64,000 nucleotides of DNA, taken from assembly GCA_029948255.1 (NCBI GenBank), contig JALIZF010001729.1, positions 310,001 to 374,000 of the forward strand. The letters run 5' to 3'. Shown here piece after piece: positions 1-10,135 of the stretch (the first letter of the stretch is position 1; each line of letters starts with the position of its first letter). Source of the DNA: Telmatactis stephensoni (Eukaryota; Cnidaria; Anthozoa; Actiniaria; Isophelliidae). Under the pieces are notes generated by a model. It worked only from the letters and a program-made list of their open reading frames with translations. It searched no databases and was not told the origin of the DNA. Made by a program: the position numbers and the translations under genes.

Positions 1-240
1 AGTTGGTTAGTACACAGCCTTTGGTGCAAGAGGTCCCTAGTTCAATCCCAAGTCCTGACCTCGCATCCTTGTTTCAACTTTTTTCCATTCTGTGTAGCTT
101 TAATTAGCTTTGAATACTGTTAAAATGGAGCACTGATGGAGAGAGGGGGTACAATGAGTGCACTGTGGGCCTCAAGTTTATCAGCTGGTGTACAACTGTT
201 ACGAGCTTCTGATGTTAATTAAATAAGGTTGCTTTACCTT
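1..240 (+). repeat. tRNA-derived SINE (family A), 5' cut by window edge
   Basis: The first 60 bases look like the 3' half of a tRNA with a B-box-like AGTTCAATCCC, followed by a tail with the phrase GGAGCACTGATGGAGAG. The same head and tail occur on the minus strand at 13793-14060, so this is a dispersed SINE and not a tRNA gene. It lies in the last intron of the Deltex gene. Confidence 0.6.
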
Positions 241-308
241 TTAAAACATCCAACTGGCTGAAGTCTTAAATAGGAATTAGTTTTTTACATTCATTTATTC
301 TCTCTTAG

Positions 309-530
309 GTACTACGGTTGCTTCAGAAAGCATGGGATCGTAGACTTATTTTTACCATAGCAGTCTCAAACACAACAGGACAAGATGACACAGTTGTGTG
401 GAATGAAATTCATCATAAAACTGAAGCATTTTCCAATATCTCTGGTCATGGTTATCCAGATCCTAATTACCTGGATAATGTCTTGGCAGAACTGTCAGTA
501 CAAGGAGTAGATGATGATGACAATCAATAA
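309..530 (+). CDS. dtx: Deltex-type E3 ubiquitin ligase, terminal exon (DTC domain)
   Basis: The exon begins after the acceptor AG at 307-308 and encodes 73 residues, starting Val-Leu-Arg-Leu-Leu, and ends at TAA 528-530. Motifs [11 protein letters not shown] and [16 protein letters not shown] are hallmarks of the Deltex C-terminal (DTC) domain and are closest to the DTX1/2/4 subgroup. In this family a RING domain followed by DTC forms the E3 module; DTC binds NAD+/ADP-ribose and the protein modulates Notch signalling. Only the end of the DTC domain is present; the RING and WWE parts lie upstream of the window. The tail is acidic (VDDDDNQ). Family assignment is secure, the exact paralogue is not. 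Confidence 0.9.
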   Translation, partial: VLRLLQKAWDRRLIFTIAVSNTTGQDDTVVWNEIHHKTEAFSNISGHGYPDPNYLDNVLAELSVQGVDDDDNQ

Positions 531-1613
531 CTAATTACATGTTTTGGGCTCTGGAATTCATAAAGAGGAGATCATCTATTGGAGAAAGTATTATAGAGTG
601 AATAAAATGTCATCTATCAAAGTCATCAGTTGGATAAGGATTATCCCATACATTGTGAAACTGGAGCCAGTTGTGTGACATGTGCTACTGTGGCCACCCA
701 ACATAACTTATTTACAATTTAGCCAATCAAAGCAGTATTTCCTTTTGACACATTCTCATGTGCAAAGTAATAGTGACCTTTAATTTATTTTCATGTTTTT
801 CAAACTTTTTCTTGTCATAACAATAAGTAAAGTGTATACAAGACCTCCCAGGAGGCCTAAATTTGGAGGGATGTAGCATGAAATAATAATAATAATAATT
901 AATAATAATAATAAATTATTTGAAATCAACAGGCGTAACTTGTAAAGATAAATTATTGGGTGGTCACAGTTGGACATGTTGCACAGTAAAACATTAACAG
1001 TAACACAGGAACTTTTGATGATAGAATATATTTTTACTTGGTGTTCCATAGAGTATTATAATGTTTAACAAAGACTGGTAAAACTTAATAAATGTTACCG
1101 TTGTGGCTTGTCAATAAATTAAAACTGTTATTTTTTCTTTCAATATTATATGCATGAAGCTGGAAAATTACATTTTAGGTCTGAAATTAGGTAGGTCCAG
1201 TAAATGCTTCTTCCTCAGATTTCTGTGGATCCCTTGCCTTTTCAAGCTTCTAGAACATTATTCATGACTAAAATGGTTGTTATATGTGTAGTGTTAATAA
1301 AATTGAAGTAGAAGCACTTAGTCCATTATATATAGGCTTTGGACCTTCATTAAGGGCCAGACAAAATGACCAGCTAGTTAGTCATCTTGAAGTGGTTTAC
1401 TTTGTCTCATTCAACCATTGCTGGTGATGAAAAATCTTTGTCCCTTACTTATATGGTCATCTACTATTTCTGATTGCCCTTCCACTTCAAAACTTAATGA
1501 AAGCCCTCAGTTTGATAAGACAGAAAGCATACAGAGCAAACTGTGTCCCCTAGAAAATGATTTCTCTTATACTCCCATTCCATTGTTATAAGCCTACTAG
1601 CTTGGCTAATAAC
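531..1613 (+). other. Deltex 3' UTR and flanking sequence
   Basis: AT-rich non-coding DNA. Candidate poly(A) signals AATAAA lie at 1087-1092 and 1113-1118, so the UTR is probably about 0.6 kb. A short AATAAT microsatellite lies near 884-913. No other gene is seen. Confidence 0.5.
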
Positions 1614-1776
1614 AGGGACTGTGGAGCACCTTGAAAAAGTGGGGGGCTAGCATTTGAAAATAAAGAAGACTATCCAATCAATAAGTTTTTAATCAGAACA
1701 TTTGACTAGGTAGCATGGAAAGTGGGGGGCTTAGCCCCCCCTCCCCCCCCCCCCCCTGTCTCTGCAGTCCCTGAAT
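1614..1776. mobile_element. MITE, CAGGGAC-ended family, copy 1
   Basis: It starts CAGGGACTGTGGAGCACCTT and ends in the inverted CAGTCCCTG. The interior (GAAAATAAAGAAGACTATCC) matches, in inverted orientation, the element at 36791-36943. It contains a C homopolymer at about 1738-1756. Confidence 0.65.
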
Positions 1777-1825
1777 TAATACAAAATATAGGTTTTAAAT
1801 TCTCATCCCATACCATGCTTAATCC

Positions 1826-1912
1826 AATAACTGTGCAGGGTAGGATTGTCCTGCTAATGTTATCAAGGAAATTATTTCCCTGATAACAAGACTATCCCAC
1901 CCTGCACAGTTA
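1826..1912. repeat. Imperfect palindrome (foldback repeat)
   Basis: Arms beginning AACTGTGCAGGGTAGGAT and ending ATCCCACCCTGCACAGTT pair over about 38 bases with a few mismatches around a centre near 1875. Confidence 0.6.
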
Positions 1913-1947
1913 CTCCCAAGTCTTGTAGTGGGAACTTATTATAATGA

Positions 1948-2097
1948 GGTGGCATGGTTGGCCAAGTGGTGAGAGCACCGGCCTTTCACCGCTGTGATCC
2001 GGGTTCAGGTCCCAGCTCAGGGTATCGGATCATATGTGCATTGAGTTTGTTTGATGTGTTGTTCTCTACCATGCCATGATTCTCCATTTATGCTCGT
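1948..2097 (+). repeat. tRNA-derived SINE (family B)
   Basis: An A-box-like TGGCCAAGTGG (1959-1969) and a B-box-like GGTTCAGGTCCC flank CCTTTCACCGCTGTGATCC, resembling a tRNA-Glu/Asp. The tail CATATGTGCATTGAGTTTGT is typical of a SINE head common in cnidarian genomes. The acceptor stem does not pair, so it is not a functional tRNA. Confidence 0.65.
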
Positions 2098-2800
2098 CAT
2101 ATCTCTTAAGGCCCGCGCAAAAGACTTCAACATTTGTTTCAACATCCTTTCGATTTTGTTGAGAATCAATTTTGAAGTCATTTGGCACCCCCTTTCAACA
2201 ATTTTGAAGCGTGTTGAATCAATGTTGAATGAAGTTTAAAAGAGTTTAAACTTTGCTTCAACATTGCTTCAACATTTCTTTTGTTCTCTGAATGTTGAAT
2301 CAAAGTTGAAGTCGTTTGCCACCCTCTTTCAACATTGTTGGGTATGCGCTTGCGCTCTAATCCATCTTGTAGTGTTTCAACACTGTTGAAAGGGGGTGGC
2401 AAACAACTTCAACATTGCAATTCAACAAAATCGAACTGATGTTGAAACAAATATTGAAGTCGTTTGCGTGGGCCTTTAGGGGTAAAAATCAGCGATTTGG
2501 TGTCTTTTAGGGTGTTAAAATAATTTTAATCATTGAAGTTTAGAGTTTTAGCATTTTCTGGTCTCTCTTAGGTATCAAAAGAGCCCATCACTTATCATCT
2601 TGTTCTCAAATGGAAGAAATTTGCCCAACAAAAGCATAGTAAACCATTCAATTTTATGTTCATCATCATAATGTTCATTAGCATGTCATCACTGGTGTCT
2701 CTTAGGGGTTAAAAATCATCCTGCCACACCCTTCTTAAAAGATGGGATGCACTCTCTATGTCATTTTTAAAAGTGAGACAAAAAGGTTTTTATTTTTCAA
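2091..2800 (+). repeat. Dispersed repeat with TCTCTTAGGGG units, split by a MITE
   Basis: Sequence outside 2109-2478 is collinear with 22484-22830, including a 'tttagggtgttaaaat' phrase and the closing 'tatctcttagggg' motif. A MITE at 2109-2475 interrupts it. Function unknown. Confidence 0.6.
2109..2475. mobile_element. MITE with TTA target duplication (PIF/Harbinger-like)
   Basis: Terminal inverted repeats AGGCCCGCGCAAAAGACTTC and AGGCCCACGCAAACGACTTC (right end read in reverse) differ at two positions. TTA is duplicated at 2106-2108 and 2476-2478. The unoccupied site is seen in the related repeat at 22496-22506. The interior is rich in TTCAACATTGTTG palindromes. No transposase is encoded; class assignment rests only on the TSD. 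Confidence 0.85.
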
Positions 2801-2823
2801 TATTCAGTAGTTGACCTGTAATT

Positions 2824-3826
2824 CTAAGCTTGATTTAAAATAGGGCAAAATGTCTGTGTCAAGTTCGACCACTTTAAGTTTGAGAACACAAAATTAATAG
2901 CTTGTCTTTCAACAGCTGTTATTTCTGGATGCCATAAATCTAGAATCAATACAATCCTGTCGCCTTTATTGCCAGTATGCCAGACTTCATGTAAGAAGGA
3001 ATCATCAAATAATAATATTTTGTCCTCCTCCCACATCCGTTCTTCCTGGTCAACAATTATTTTACATCCATCTGGAATCTTTAATGGAATATGACATCTT
3101 ATTCTACAATTTGTAGGGCCATAGTGTGGTGTAATATGTGTTCCTGGTTCAACCAATGAGAATATAGCATTTCCAAAAGCGCAACCTCTCATAAATGCGC
3201 CAATACTTTCCACGAATTCCAGAGTTCTTGGACATGCACTGCAATTCCATTCCACCATTTCGCCTTGGTTAAAGAGGTGATAGACATACCAGCATCCCGT
3301 AGGAGAAGTGTTTCTTATCCAGCCGCGGGAGAGATCCTGGCTTATTTTTGAGACTTCAGTCTTTTATTTCACTAAGTTTCTTTAGAGTCAAAACTTTTTC
3401 CAGTTCAGAAGAGTATATGTGGTGCCATGATTGCGATGAGAGGCCTAGAACACCCAAAGTTGTTGGTCTTTGCCTCACACAGTCTGAGTTCTTATCGCCA
3501 TTAAGCAAGGACTCAAACAAGCGCTCAAGTGACTCGGGTTTAGAGTTCGTCTTTGCGATGAATTCATCTAGTTTATCGAGAAGAACATCCCTTTCCAGGA
3601 TGGAGGACCTACATCGAACGCACTTCGGCGACTTGCACGTGTCACTACTTGACGAGTCTGGATACTGTAAACGCTGCCTCAAGAATCCATTGAATAAGGC
3701 AAGAGAAAAGAAAACCACCACAGCTATAGCTCCATTGATAAGCAAATAGTAAAATATTGTACTTTCTTTGGAAATCGTCCCTAAAGTTCGAGATTCTTCT
3801 AGTGTTACATTGAGTTCTGCCGCCAT
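2824..3826 (-). CDS. ASPHD2: ASPHD2-like aspartate beta-hydroxylase-domain protein, single exon, one-base frameshift
   Basis: The start is ATG 3824-3826 (MAAELN, Kozak-like context); an in-frame ATG at 3860-3862 is an alternative. Residues about 25-46 form a membrane anchor (YYLLINGAIAVVVFFSLALF), so a type II membrane protein is expected. The C-terminal half is the aspartyl/asparaginyl beta-hydroxylase fold: HITPHYGPTN and FLHEVWHTGNKGDRIVLILD carry the predicted iron and 2-oxoglutarate ligands. The upstream frame ends at a stop at 3356-3358, while the hydroxylase frame (TEVSKISQDLSRGW...) is open in the next frame. Skipping one base in the T run at 3362-3365 (AAAA on the coding strand) joins the two halves with no residue lost. 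Joined length is about 333 residues, near vertebrate ASPHD2 (about 370). The break may be a homopolymer sequencing error, a real lesion or +1 frameshifting. A poly(A) signal for this strand lies at 2789-2794. Confidence 0.85.
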
Positions 3827-3885
3827 CTTTTTTGTTCTAGTACCCAGTCTCTTGCACGACATCAGGTGATGGATGGCATGACGCG

Positions 3886-3933
3886 TGACGTAAGCTAAGG
3901 CTTACGCCTTACTGTGACCCTTACGTGACGTAA
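3886..3933 (-). promoter_or_regulatory. Paired CRE-like sites upstream of ASPHD2-like gene
   Basis: TGACGTAA occurs at 3886-3893 and again at 3926-3933, exactly 40 bp apart, 60-107 bp upstream of the predicted start codon. This is the CREB/ATF-type half-palindrome. A role in transcription is inferred from position. Confidence 0.45.
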
Positions 3934-4353
3934 GTCTTAACAGGCGCCTGCACGTCGGCAGAGCAATTGCCTAAATTGCTTACATATCCGTGATGATCTC
4001 TCAATATTTCTAGAGCAACGTGATTTCAAAAAGAAATGATTGAGCGAATCTTAAACATGTAAACACTTATCGACGAGTGTTAAATGACAAAAGTCAGATG
4101 ATTAATAGAGCTGTATCTGTAACTTTCTAATGAAAAACCCTCTAAAAGGTCCAGGTTAGTCTCTGGTAGTCCAATAATATTTGAAACAGCCTAAAAGGTA
4201 CCAGAGTGCTGATTTTGACCCTAAAAGGTACGACGAGGCATCCCCCACCCTTATCCGGAATCCCCCCGTGCAGTCTTCATTTGATTTCACAGTCAACCAA
4301 AGAGGGCCGCAACAATGAATGTCTCAAAAGAACCTGACATTCACTGCTACTTG

Positions 4354-6036
4354 GGGACCGTTCAATTTTTATCGGGAGGGGGGGCTGGTGGTTTTTGAGG
4401 GGGGGGCGCCACCTGAAAAAAATGGCCATAAAATGGGGGGGCAAGCAAAAACTTCTTGGCTATCTGGGGAGGGGTCACGCAAAAAAATAGTTTATGCAGC
4501 ACCTTTTTGTTATCACATCATCAACCAAAACGGAGCCACCACGAAGTACTTTTCTTGCAAAATTTCTGTTGAGCGGCTCGCGCTTCGCGCTCGCAAAAGC
4601 CAATTACATTCTAAATTGTTACACTGCAGCCATATGCTACAAAGCCAAACACTACAAGCTAGTGTAGAGTGAGTTACATTGCATTGCATCAAGATCATTT
4701 CAAATCTCTTTAGGAAACAGTCTTTACGAACAATAGATTTACCTCAAAGTTTCTGCAAAGCAGCTCGCGCTTCGCGCTCGCACTTGTAGTTAGTGACTTG
4801 CACATTCCACCATAATGGTACGTGTTTCAAATCCTTTTACTAAGGAAGAAGTCTTTGTAAACTTATGTACTTAAATTCAGTTATTAATAGTAGATTTCTT
4901 TGCAGAGGGGGACATGGGGGGTTGCCAAAATCCGCAAATCCGCAAGAAAAATCGTTTGAAACCGCAAATCCGCTTGGAAAATTGATTAAAATCTGCATAC
5001 GTGATTTTTGTAATAAAAGCACTTGAAAACTACTATATTTGTAACCCGGGGGGCCCGGGATTTGTAAAAGGATATATGTTACAACAAGTCTTATATACAT
5101 TTGCGTGCCATGCTTTGATATAAAGACCCCTATAAAGTTTGTTCCGCAATGGAATATTGTTACAGAAAGCGATTTCTCTGACGCAGTACGTTACACATGT
5201 CCGCAAGTAGCATGGCCATATAAATAATAGTTTTTATCGGATCATTTATTCAAATCCGCGATTTTGACCACTGTGAATGAATCCGCATATCCGTTCTTAA
5301 AAATATCATTATCCGAGAATCCGCACGTAAAAGAATTAGGCTCAACCGCCGATCCGCAAACCCCCATGTGCCCCTCTTTGCACGTTGAGAAAATCCGGCT
5401 TTTGGGAATTAGTCTCTGTTAACATATACACCTCAAATTTCTGCCGAGCGACTCATGCTCGCATTTGAAATAAGTGACTTGCACATTTCATAAGATGATT
5501 TAAAATCCTTTTTGGAACTGATAGCCTCTTACCTAGCTGTGAACATATATATTTCAAATTTCTGCCGAGCGTCTCGCGCTTCGCGCTCGCATTTGTAAAT
5601 AAATGTAGTATTTCGCACATTGCACCATTACCATAAGAACATTTAAAATTCTTTTAGAAAATAGCCTCTGGAAACATCTTTACTTGAAATTTCAGGTGAG
5701 CAGCTCGCGCTTCGCGCTCACATATATATAATTCATGTAATAATTGCTACACATATGAGGATAACAGCAATGATGACTAATAATTCAATGTTATCCTAGT
5801 ACGTCTGCGATGATGAAAAGGCAAAAATACATATTCCGATCTCTTGATAACATACATTGCATAATTTTCAGTGGTGGTTGTGGTGTGTGTGGGGGAGGGG
5901 TCATGTAAATGAAACATGAACTAAAAGGGGGGGGCATTTAAAAAATTGTATGACAAAGAGGGGGGGGGCGGTCACTTTTTGGGGCAAAAATTCCAAAAAC
6001 CACCAGCCCCCCTCCTTATAAAAAATGAACGGTCCC
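4354..6036. mobile_element. Non-autonomous DNA transposon, 1.68 kb
   Basis: The ends are inverted copies starting GGGACCGTTCA and continuing into GGGGGGCTGGTGGTTTTT (4354-4396 and 5993-6036). TTG is duplicated at 4351-4353 and 6037-6039. Inside are five spaced copies of a 'GAGCGGCTCGCGCTTCGCGCTCGC' unit near 4567, 4752, 5446, 5566 and 5699, and a nested MITE at 4905-5376. No transposase coding is visible. Confidence 0.8.
4905..5376. mobile_element. Nested MITE, GAGGGG-ended, 6-bp TSD
   Basis: The left end GAGGGGGACATGGGGGGTTG pairs with the right end GAGGGGCACATGGGGGTTTG (reverse). TTTGCA is duplicated at 4899-4904 and 5377-5382. The interior consists largely of scattered AATCCGC motifs. It shares its end sequence with 24062-24466. 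Confidence 0.75.
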
Positions 6037-6080
6037 TTGGTCAGTTTGTATTTCAGATAGGTCAATCCCAACGTTCCTGA

Positions 6081-6298
6081 GGGTGGTGTTTACATGACAC
6101 TGGGATCATCCTAGCACTAGGATGATCCTATCAGGCGAATCATCCTACCTGTTATACATTTACTGCATTCTGTTTACATGGAAATTTGTGTCTTCACTTC
6201 GGGTACTTGTAGGATCATCCTAAACAGAATGCAGTGAATGTATAGCAGGTAGGATGATTCGCCTGCTAGGATGATCCTAGTGTCATGTAAACACCCCC
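6081..6298. mobile_element. Palindromic MITE (GTTTACATG family), copy 1
   Basis: The terminal GGTGTTTACATGACACT is repeated inverted at the right end, with internal GGATCATCCTAG palindromes. TGA is duplicated at 6078-6080 and 6299-6301. Copy 2 is at 20822-21044. Confidence 0.8.
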
Positions 6299-6327
6299 TG
6301 AGAGGGCCCTGGGAACGAAGTTTGGGT

Positions 6328-6405
6328 AGCCTGTGAACAGGCTCCCTCCTCTCCCCTTCTCCTTTCCCTTCCCTTCCCCTTCCCCAGAGCCTGTTCACAG
6401 GCTAA
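6328..6405. repeat. Foldback with CT-rich loop
   Basis: TAGCCTGTGAACAGGCTC and its inverse GAGCCTGTTCACAGGCTA flank a pyrimidine-rich centre. Confidence 0.6.
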
Positions 6406-6419
6406 GTTTGGGTCAATAA

Positions 6420-7766
6420 CATTTCTTGTCTGAACATGCCACTGGTAAGTTACAGTGGTATAAACTTGCCATGTGCTAAATAGATGACGTCTACCCAGGA
6501 ATCGAATCATTTAATATGCAAAAAGGCCTGGCGTAAATGAAACATCTTTTTAACACATCACTGTTATATTTTGTTTGCATATAAAGGATTTCTTGTGTGT
6601 ACGTTTTCTTGGAGATCAGTATAAAGCGCACTTCTAAAGCATAAAACAAAATTGCAAATTCCTGGATGGACGTCAGCTAATTAGCATGCATAAATTCTTG
6701 ATAACTCACGAGTATGGGTCGAGTATTAGTAAGTAAGTAAGTAAGTAAAGACTTTATTTATAGAGGGTAACACTTAAAAGTGATTGCACTTATAAACTTG
6801 TGGCCATTATAATGAGGAAATATTACACTAGACAAATGCTTACATGGAGTACAATCGTTACTGTAATTTTCAGATTTTGAAAATAAACCCATTGGCGTGT
6901 CATAGGCTATTTTTCAGGGGATTTACATTCGGGGATTATTTTCGAAATTTTACGTTTTGAAACGAATTACGATGTAATCCCCCTCCACTTTGTGCGACAA
7001 CACCTACGTCATACATGCAATATTTTTGTTAATATATTGTCACCACGAAAAGTTAACAAAAGCAAGAAAACAAGATAACGAACATCTAGAATTTTACATG
7101 CGATAAAACTGCAATATCTCATCCTTCGTTGTATAACAAAGATCCTCTATTACGATCCAGATACCTGCTAAAGGATGCATACCATCTGCATTATCTCAAA
7201 AGGATTTACTCTGAGCAGAACAAATCTTGTTAACCTGTTAACGGTTCATGCATTCTTTAAATACTTTAATTTTTGAGTACGTGAAAGAATTCTTCCACTT
7301 TTCAGTACGGTCAGCTAGTACGCGGTGCTTCAAATGAAGTTCAAGAGATTTAGAGGCACTAGTTCGAAAGTGGAGAATTTAAGTTGTTTTAAACAAGTGC
7401 AACTGTTGATGTTTATTGTCGAAAATTGTTGAACTTGGCAACAAATACTGCGATTTTCAAAGCGCAGACGCTACTTCGACTATCACTCCAATTATTATAA
7501 GGAGAACCTGTCGACATGTGTCGAGGACCTAAACATTTTTAACAGTGAGAAGAAGGTCAGCTATTTAATTTGTTTTGAATTCTTAGCTCAGCTAAGGGAC
7601 GGACCATTAGAAAAGTGATGGGGGGGATGGGGAGTTTGGGATTGGCATACTTTTTTTTGGCCACCAAAAGTGGAAATGAATGGGTTTTTTTTTTTCACTT
7701 TGTCAAGAATATTTTTTTAAAGAAAATGTCCCGGCAGGTTTTTTTTTTTTTCAAAATTTTTATTGG

Positions 7767-7804
<38 letters not shown>

Positions 7805-8135
7805 TTTTGCCCCATTCCCCCCATCACTTTTCTAATTGTCCGTCCCTAAGCTTCTGCTAAAAATATTTTCCAAGAGATATTGTAAGATAAGAAGGAGTTA
7901 ATTTACCGAAACCAGGCTTGAAAACGTACACAGATTAATTGCTATGTTGAGTTATGTGACCTTCCAGAATGTCTTCATTGAGTAGGACATAAATGATAGC
8001 CACGGCCCAGAGCGGGAACCTTTATCAGCAGGTAGAGTACGTGAGCACATCTCCCTAAGCCTCTTAATTTGATTATCGAGAATCTCAGCTCGTCAGAACG
8101 CGAATCAGTGACGTGCCGGCAAACAGCAGACTACC
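6420..8135. other. Intergenic, low-complexity patches
   Basis: No gene recognised. An AAGT tetranucleotide run at 6731-6750 followed by ACTTTATTTATAG looks like the 3' tail of a minus-strand retroelement. Poly-T/poly-A runs and an AT dinucleotide tract (about 7776-7802) follow. The last 700 bp should hold the promoter and 5' UTR of the GPCR, but I see no clear TATA box. Confidence 0.4.
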
Positions 8136-9446
8136 ATGATGACTCCATACAACAGTACGTATCACAATAGTTCTTTGCTGAACCGTAACGAACCAATGAA
8201 GCAATTTGTGGAGCCAGAACCTCTCCGTTGCTTTCGATTATTCGTGCTTGCCATCGTAATAGTTGGTTCTCTTGGTGGCAACACCGTGGTAATCAGAGCT
8301 GTAGTGCGAGCCAAAGGAGTTAAGTCAGCCACTTACTTTCTGATTTCTAACTTGGCCTTGGCAGAGATCATCAGCTCGTGTTGCCTCCCCTTTCTGCAAA
8401 GCTATGCGGAGCTACATAGTTGGCCTTTCCCAGAAGCTATGTGCCATCTCGTCAATCCCTTGCAAATGACAGCGGGAATGGTAGTCACCACCTCCATCGC
8501 TTCTATAGCAGTAGTCAGATGCCTTTTCGTGCAGCAAAGCCTGACATTTTATAGAAAGACTTGCTCTAACATCGTTGCTCAAGCAATGGGCGTTGCCATG
8601 TGGATTGCAGCCTTCATCTTTTTCCTCCCATACTTTCTGCACATGACCAAGATCCCTTCGTTCGCAAACGATGGCAAATTCTGGTGTCTGCTTCTGCTAC
8701 CTGGTGATGAGCTTGATGAAAGTTACCCTTCTCCACGTCAAAAAGGATACATCATCGCACAGCTCATTGTCAATTATGTTCTACCCTTAACAATAACACT
8801 AATTTGCTACGCTCTTGTTATCTCCAAATTCAGATCCTACAGGCTAGTGTCCGTTGTACGAAATTTAAAATTCAGCGACACCGAGGTAACACAAACCGAA
8901 GCAACTAGGATGGAAACTGAATCTGGCTGTGAAGTCAAAGACATACGAGATCCCGAGATGCTGACGCCCTCAACGAGTAATTCTGCCCAACGCGTACGTG
9001 TGTCCATCGTGCGAAATAGTAAATTCAGTGATACCGAAGTCACACAAACCGAAGCGACAGGGGTGGAAACTGAATCTGGATGTGACGTACAAGACAAACG
9101 AGATCCTGAGAAGCTAGTGACACACTCAACGGCTGCTGATTCTGCTGCCGAACCTAGATTAGTACTCGTCCAAGATGCTGACGAACTCAAAGAGTACGAG
9201 TCAGACCTGCTGAGAATGTTTTATGCCATCGTTTTAATCTTCGTATTGTGCTACATTCCATATCAGTGTTTCTTTGTGATGGAGTATATAGGCCGTCTGT
9301 CCTGGAACAATTGGAAGTATTTTGATGTTACACGCAGCTATCTATACTTGTTGACGTGCTTTCCCAGTGCTTTGCATCCCATATGCTATGGCGTAATGAG
9401 CAGATTTTACCGCAAGGCCTTCTCCAAGTTAATCCTTTGTAGATAA
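8136..9446 (+). CDS. Intronless rhodopsin-like (class A) GPCR with duplicated ICL3 segment
   Basis: A 436-residue seven-helix receptor. Helices are at about 34-56, 67-88, 103-128, 145-166, 205-230, 359-382 and 400-420. N-glycosylation sequons are N6 and N11; the ECL1/ECL2 disulfide would be C103-C184. Helix 1 has GGN with N49. Family switches are altered: helix 2 LALAE has Glu77 where D2.50 is usual, the DRY triad is V127-R128-C129, CWxP is C372-Y-I-P, and NPxxY is H414-P-I-C-Y418. The third intracellular loop is very long (231-358) and contains a 51-residue unit in tandem (238-288 and 289 to about 332). Overall it looks peptide- or amine-receptor-like; the ligand cannot be assigned. Single-exon class A receptors are common in cnidarians. 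The double Met start is unambiguous because the upstream frame is not open. Confidence 0.9.
   Translation: MMTPYNSTYHNSSLLNRNEPMKQFVEPEPLRCFRLFVLAIVIVGSLGGNTVVIRAVVRAKGVKSATYFLISNLALAEIISSCCLPFLQSYAELHSWPFPEAMCHLVNPLQMTAGMVVTTSIASIAVVRCLFVQQSLTFYRKTCSNIVAQAMGVAMWIAAFIFFLPYFLHMTKIPSFANDGKFWCLLLLPGDELDESYPSPRQKGYIIAQLIVNYVLPLTITLICYALVISKFRSYRLVSVVRNLKFSDTEVTQTEATRMETESGCEVKDIRDPEMLTPSTSNSAQRVRVSIVRNSKFSDTEVTQTEATGVETESGCDVQDKRDPEKLVTHSTAADSAAEPRLVLVQDADELKEYESDLLRMFYAIVLIFVLCYIPYQCFFVMEYIGRLSWNNWKYFDVTRSYLYLLTCFPSALHPICYGVMSRFYRKAFSKLILCR
8847..9130 (+). repeat. Coding tandem duplication, 153-bp period
   Basis: 8847-8999 and 9000 to about 9130 encode related ~50-residue units sharing KFSDTEVTQTEAT, ETESGC and RDPE. 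Copies differ at scattered codons, so it is not a very recent assembly artefact. Confidence 0.85.
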
Positions 9447-9845
9447 ACTCAACGCATGAAACTTTGTAGAAAAAGACAACTCGTGGGAATATATATATCG
9501 AAGAGCATCACAACTATACTCTCTTTAGTTGAGAGAAGATCAAATCAAGTTTTCCAAAAAGTCTTTTCCTCGCTCTACGTGTACATTACAGTTGAGTATT
9601 TTAGTGGATGATAATATCTTAATATTTTAAGTAGAATTACTATAAGCTAGTAAGCTAGTTAATTGCTATTACAAGTGAGTTCCATGCACTTGTTTATACC
9701 TTGAAGTGAGACACGTGAAGTTTTCTCACGTGTGTGTGCGCCTTAATCTTGAAAACGAGTGCAGCAGGTGACTGGACTTCATACGACTGGCCCATAACAT
9801 GGAAAAGCACATAAAATATGTTGTAGTTTAATTTTTTCACTGGGT

Positions 9846-10135
9846 GTATAGCGAATTGCACAAACATTGACCCTTTCAAAACATAGAAGCTGAGACCGAA
9901 ATGAACATCGGGAAATCATTTTATTCGTTGATTTTAAAGAAGCGCATGGACGTGGACGTTTCAAACAGCGACTAAGGCAATTCTCGGTGTTCCCATGAGA
10001 TGCGTTTATTCAGCGCATTCATAGATAGAACAAACGAAAATCCAAATATTACTAGTGTACCCAGGAGGCATTTTGGGCTCAGCTTCTAGGTTTGATGATT
10101 TGAAAGGGTCAATGTTTGTCCAAATAGCTATATAG
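9846..10135. mobile_element. MITE with ACAAACATTGACCCTTTCAA ends, copy 1
   Basis: Inverted arms of about 48 bp at 9846-9894 and 10077-10135 share ACAAACATTGACCCTTTCAA and AGAAGCTGAG. A relative is at 12932-13222. Confidence 0.65.

Noticed and set aside
1948..2020. Functional tRNA gene
   Set aside because: A- and B-box-like motifs are present but the acceptor stem does not pair and a SINE tail follows.
3348..3749. Plus-strand protein of 133 residues
   Set aside because: Antisense shadow of the ASPHD2-like exon.
8837..9190. Minus-strand Ser/Thr/Val-rich protein
   Set aside because: Antisense of the duplicated GPCR loop; no independent evidence.
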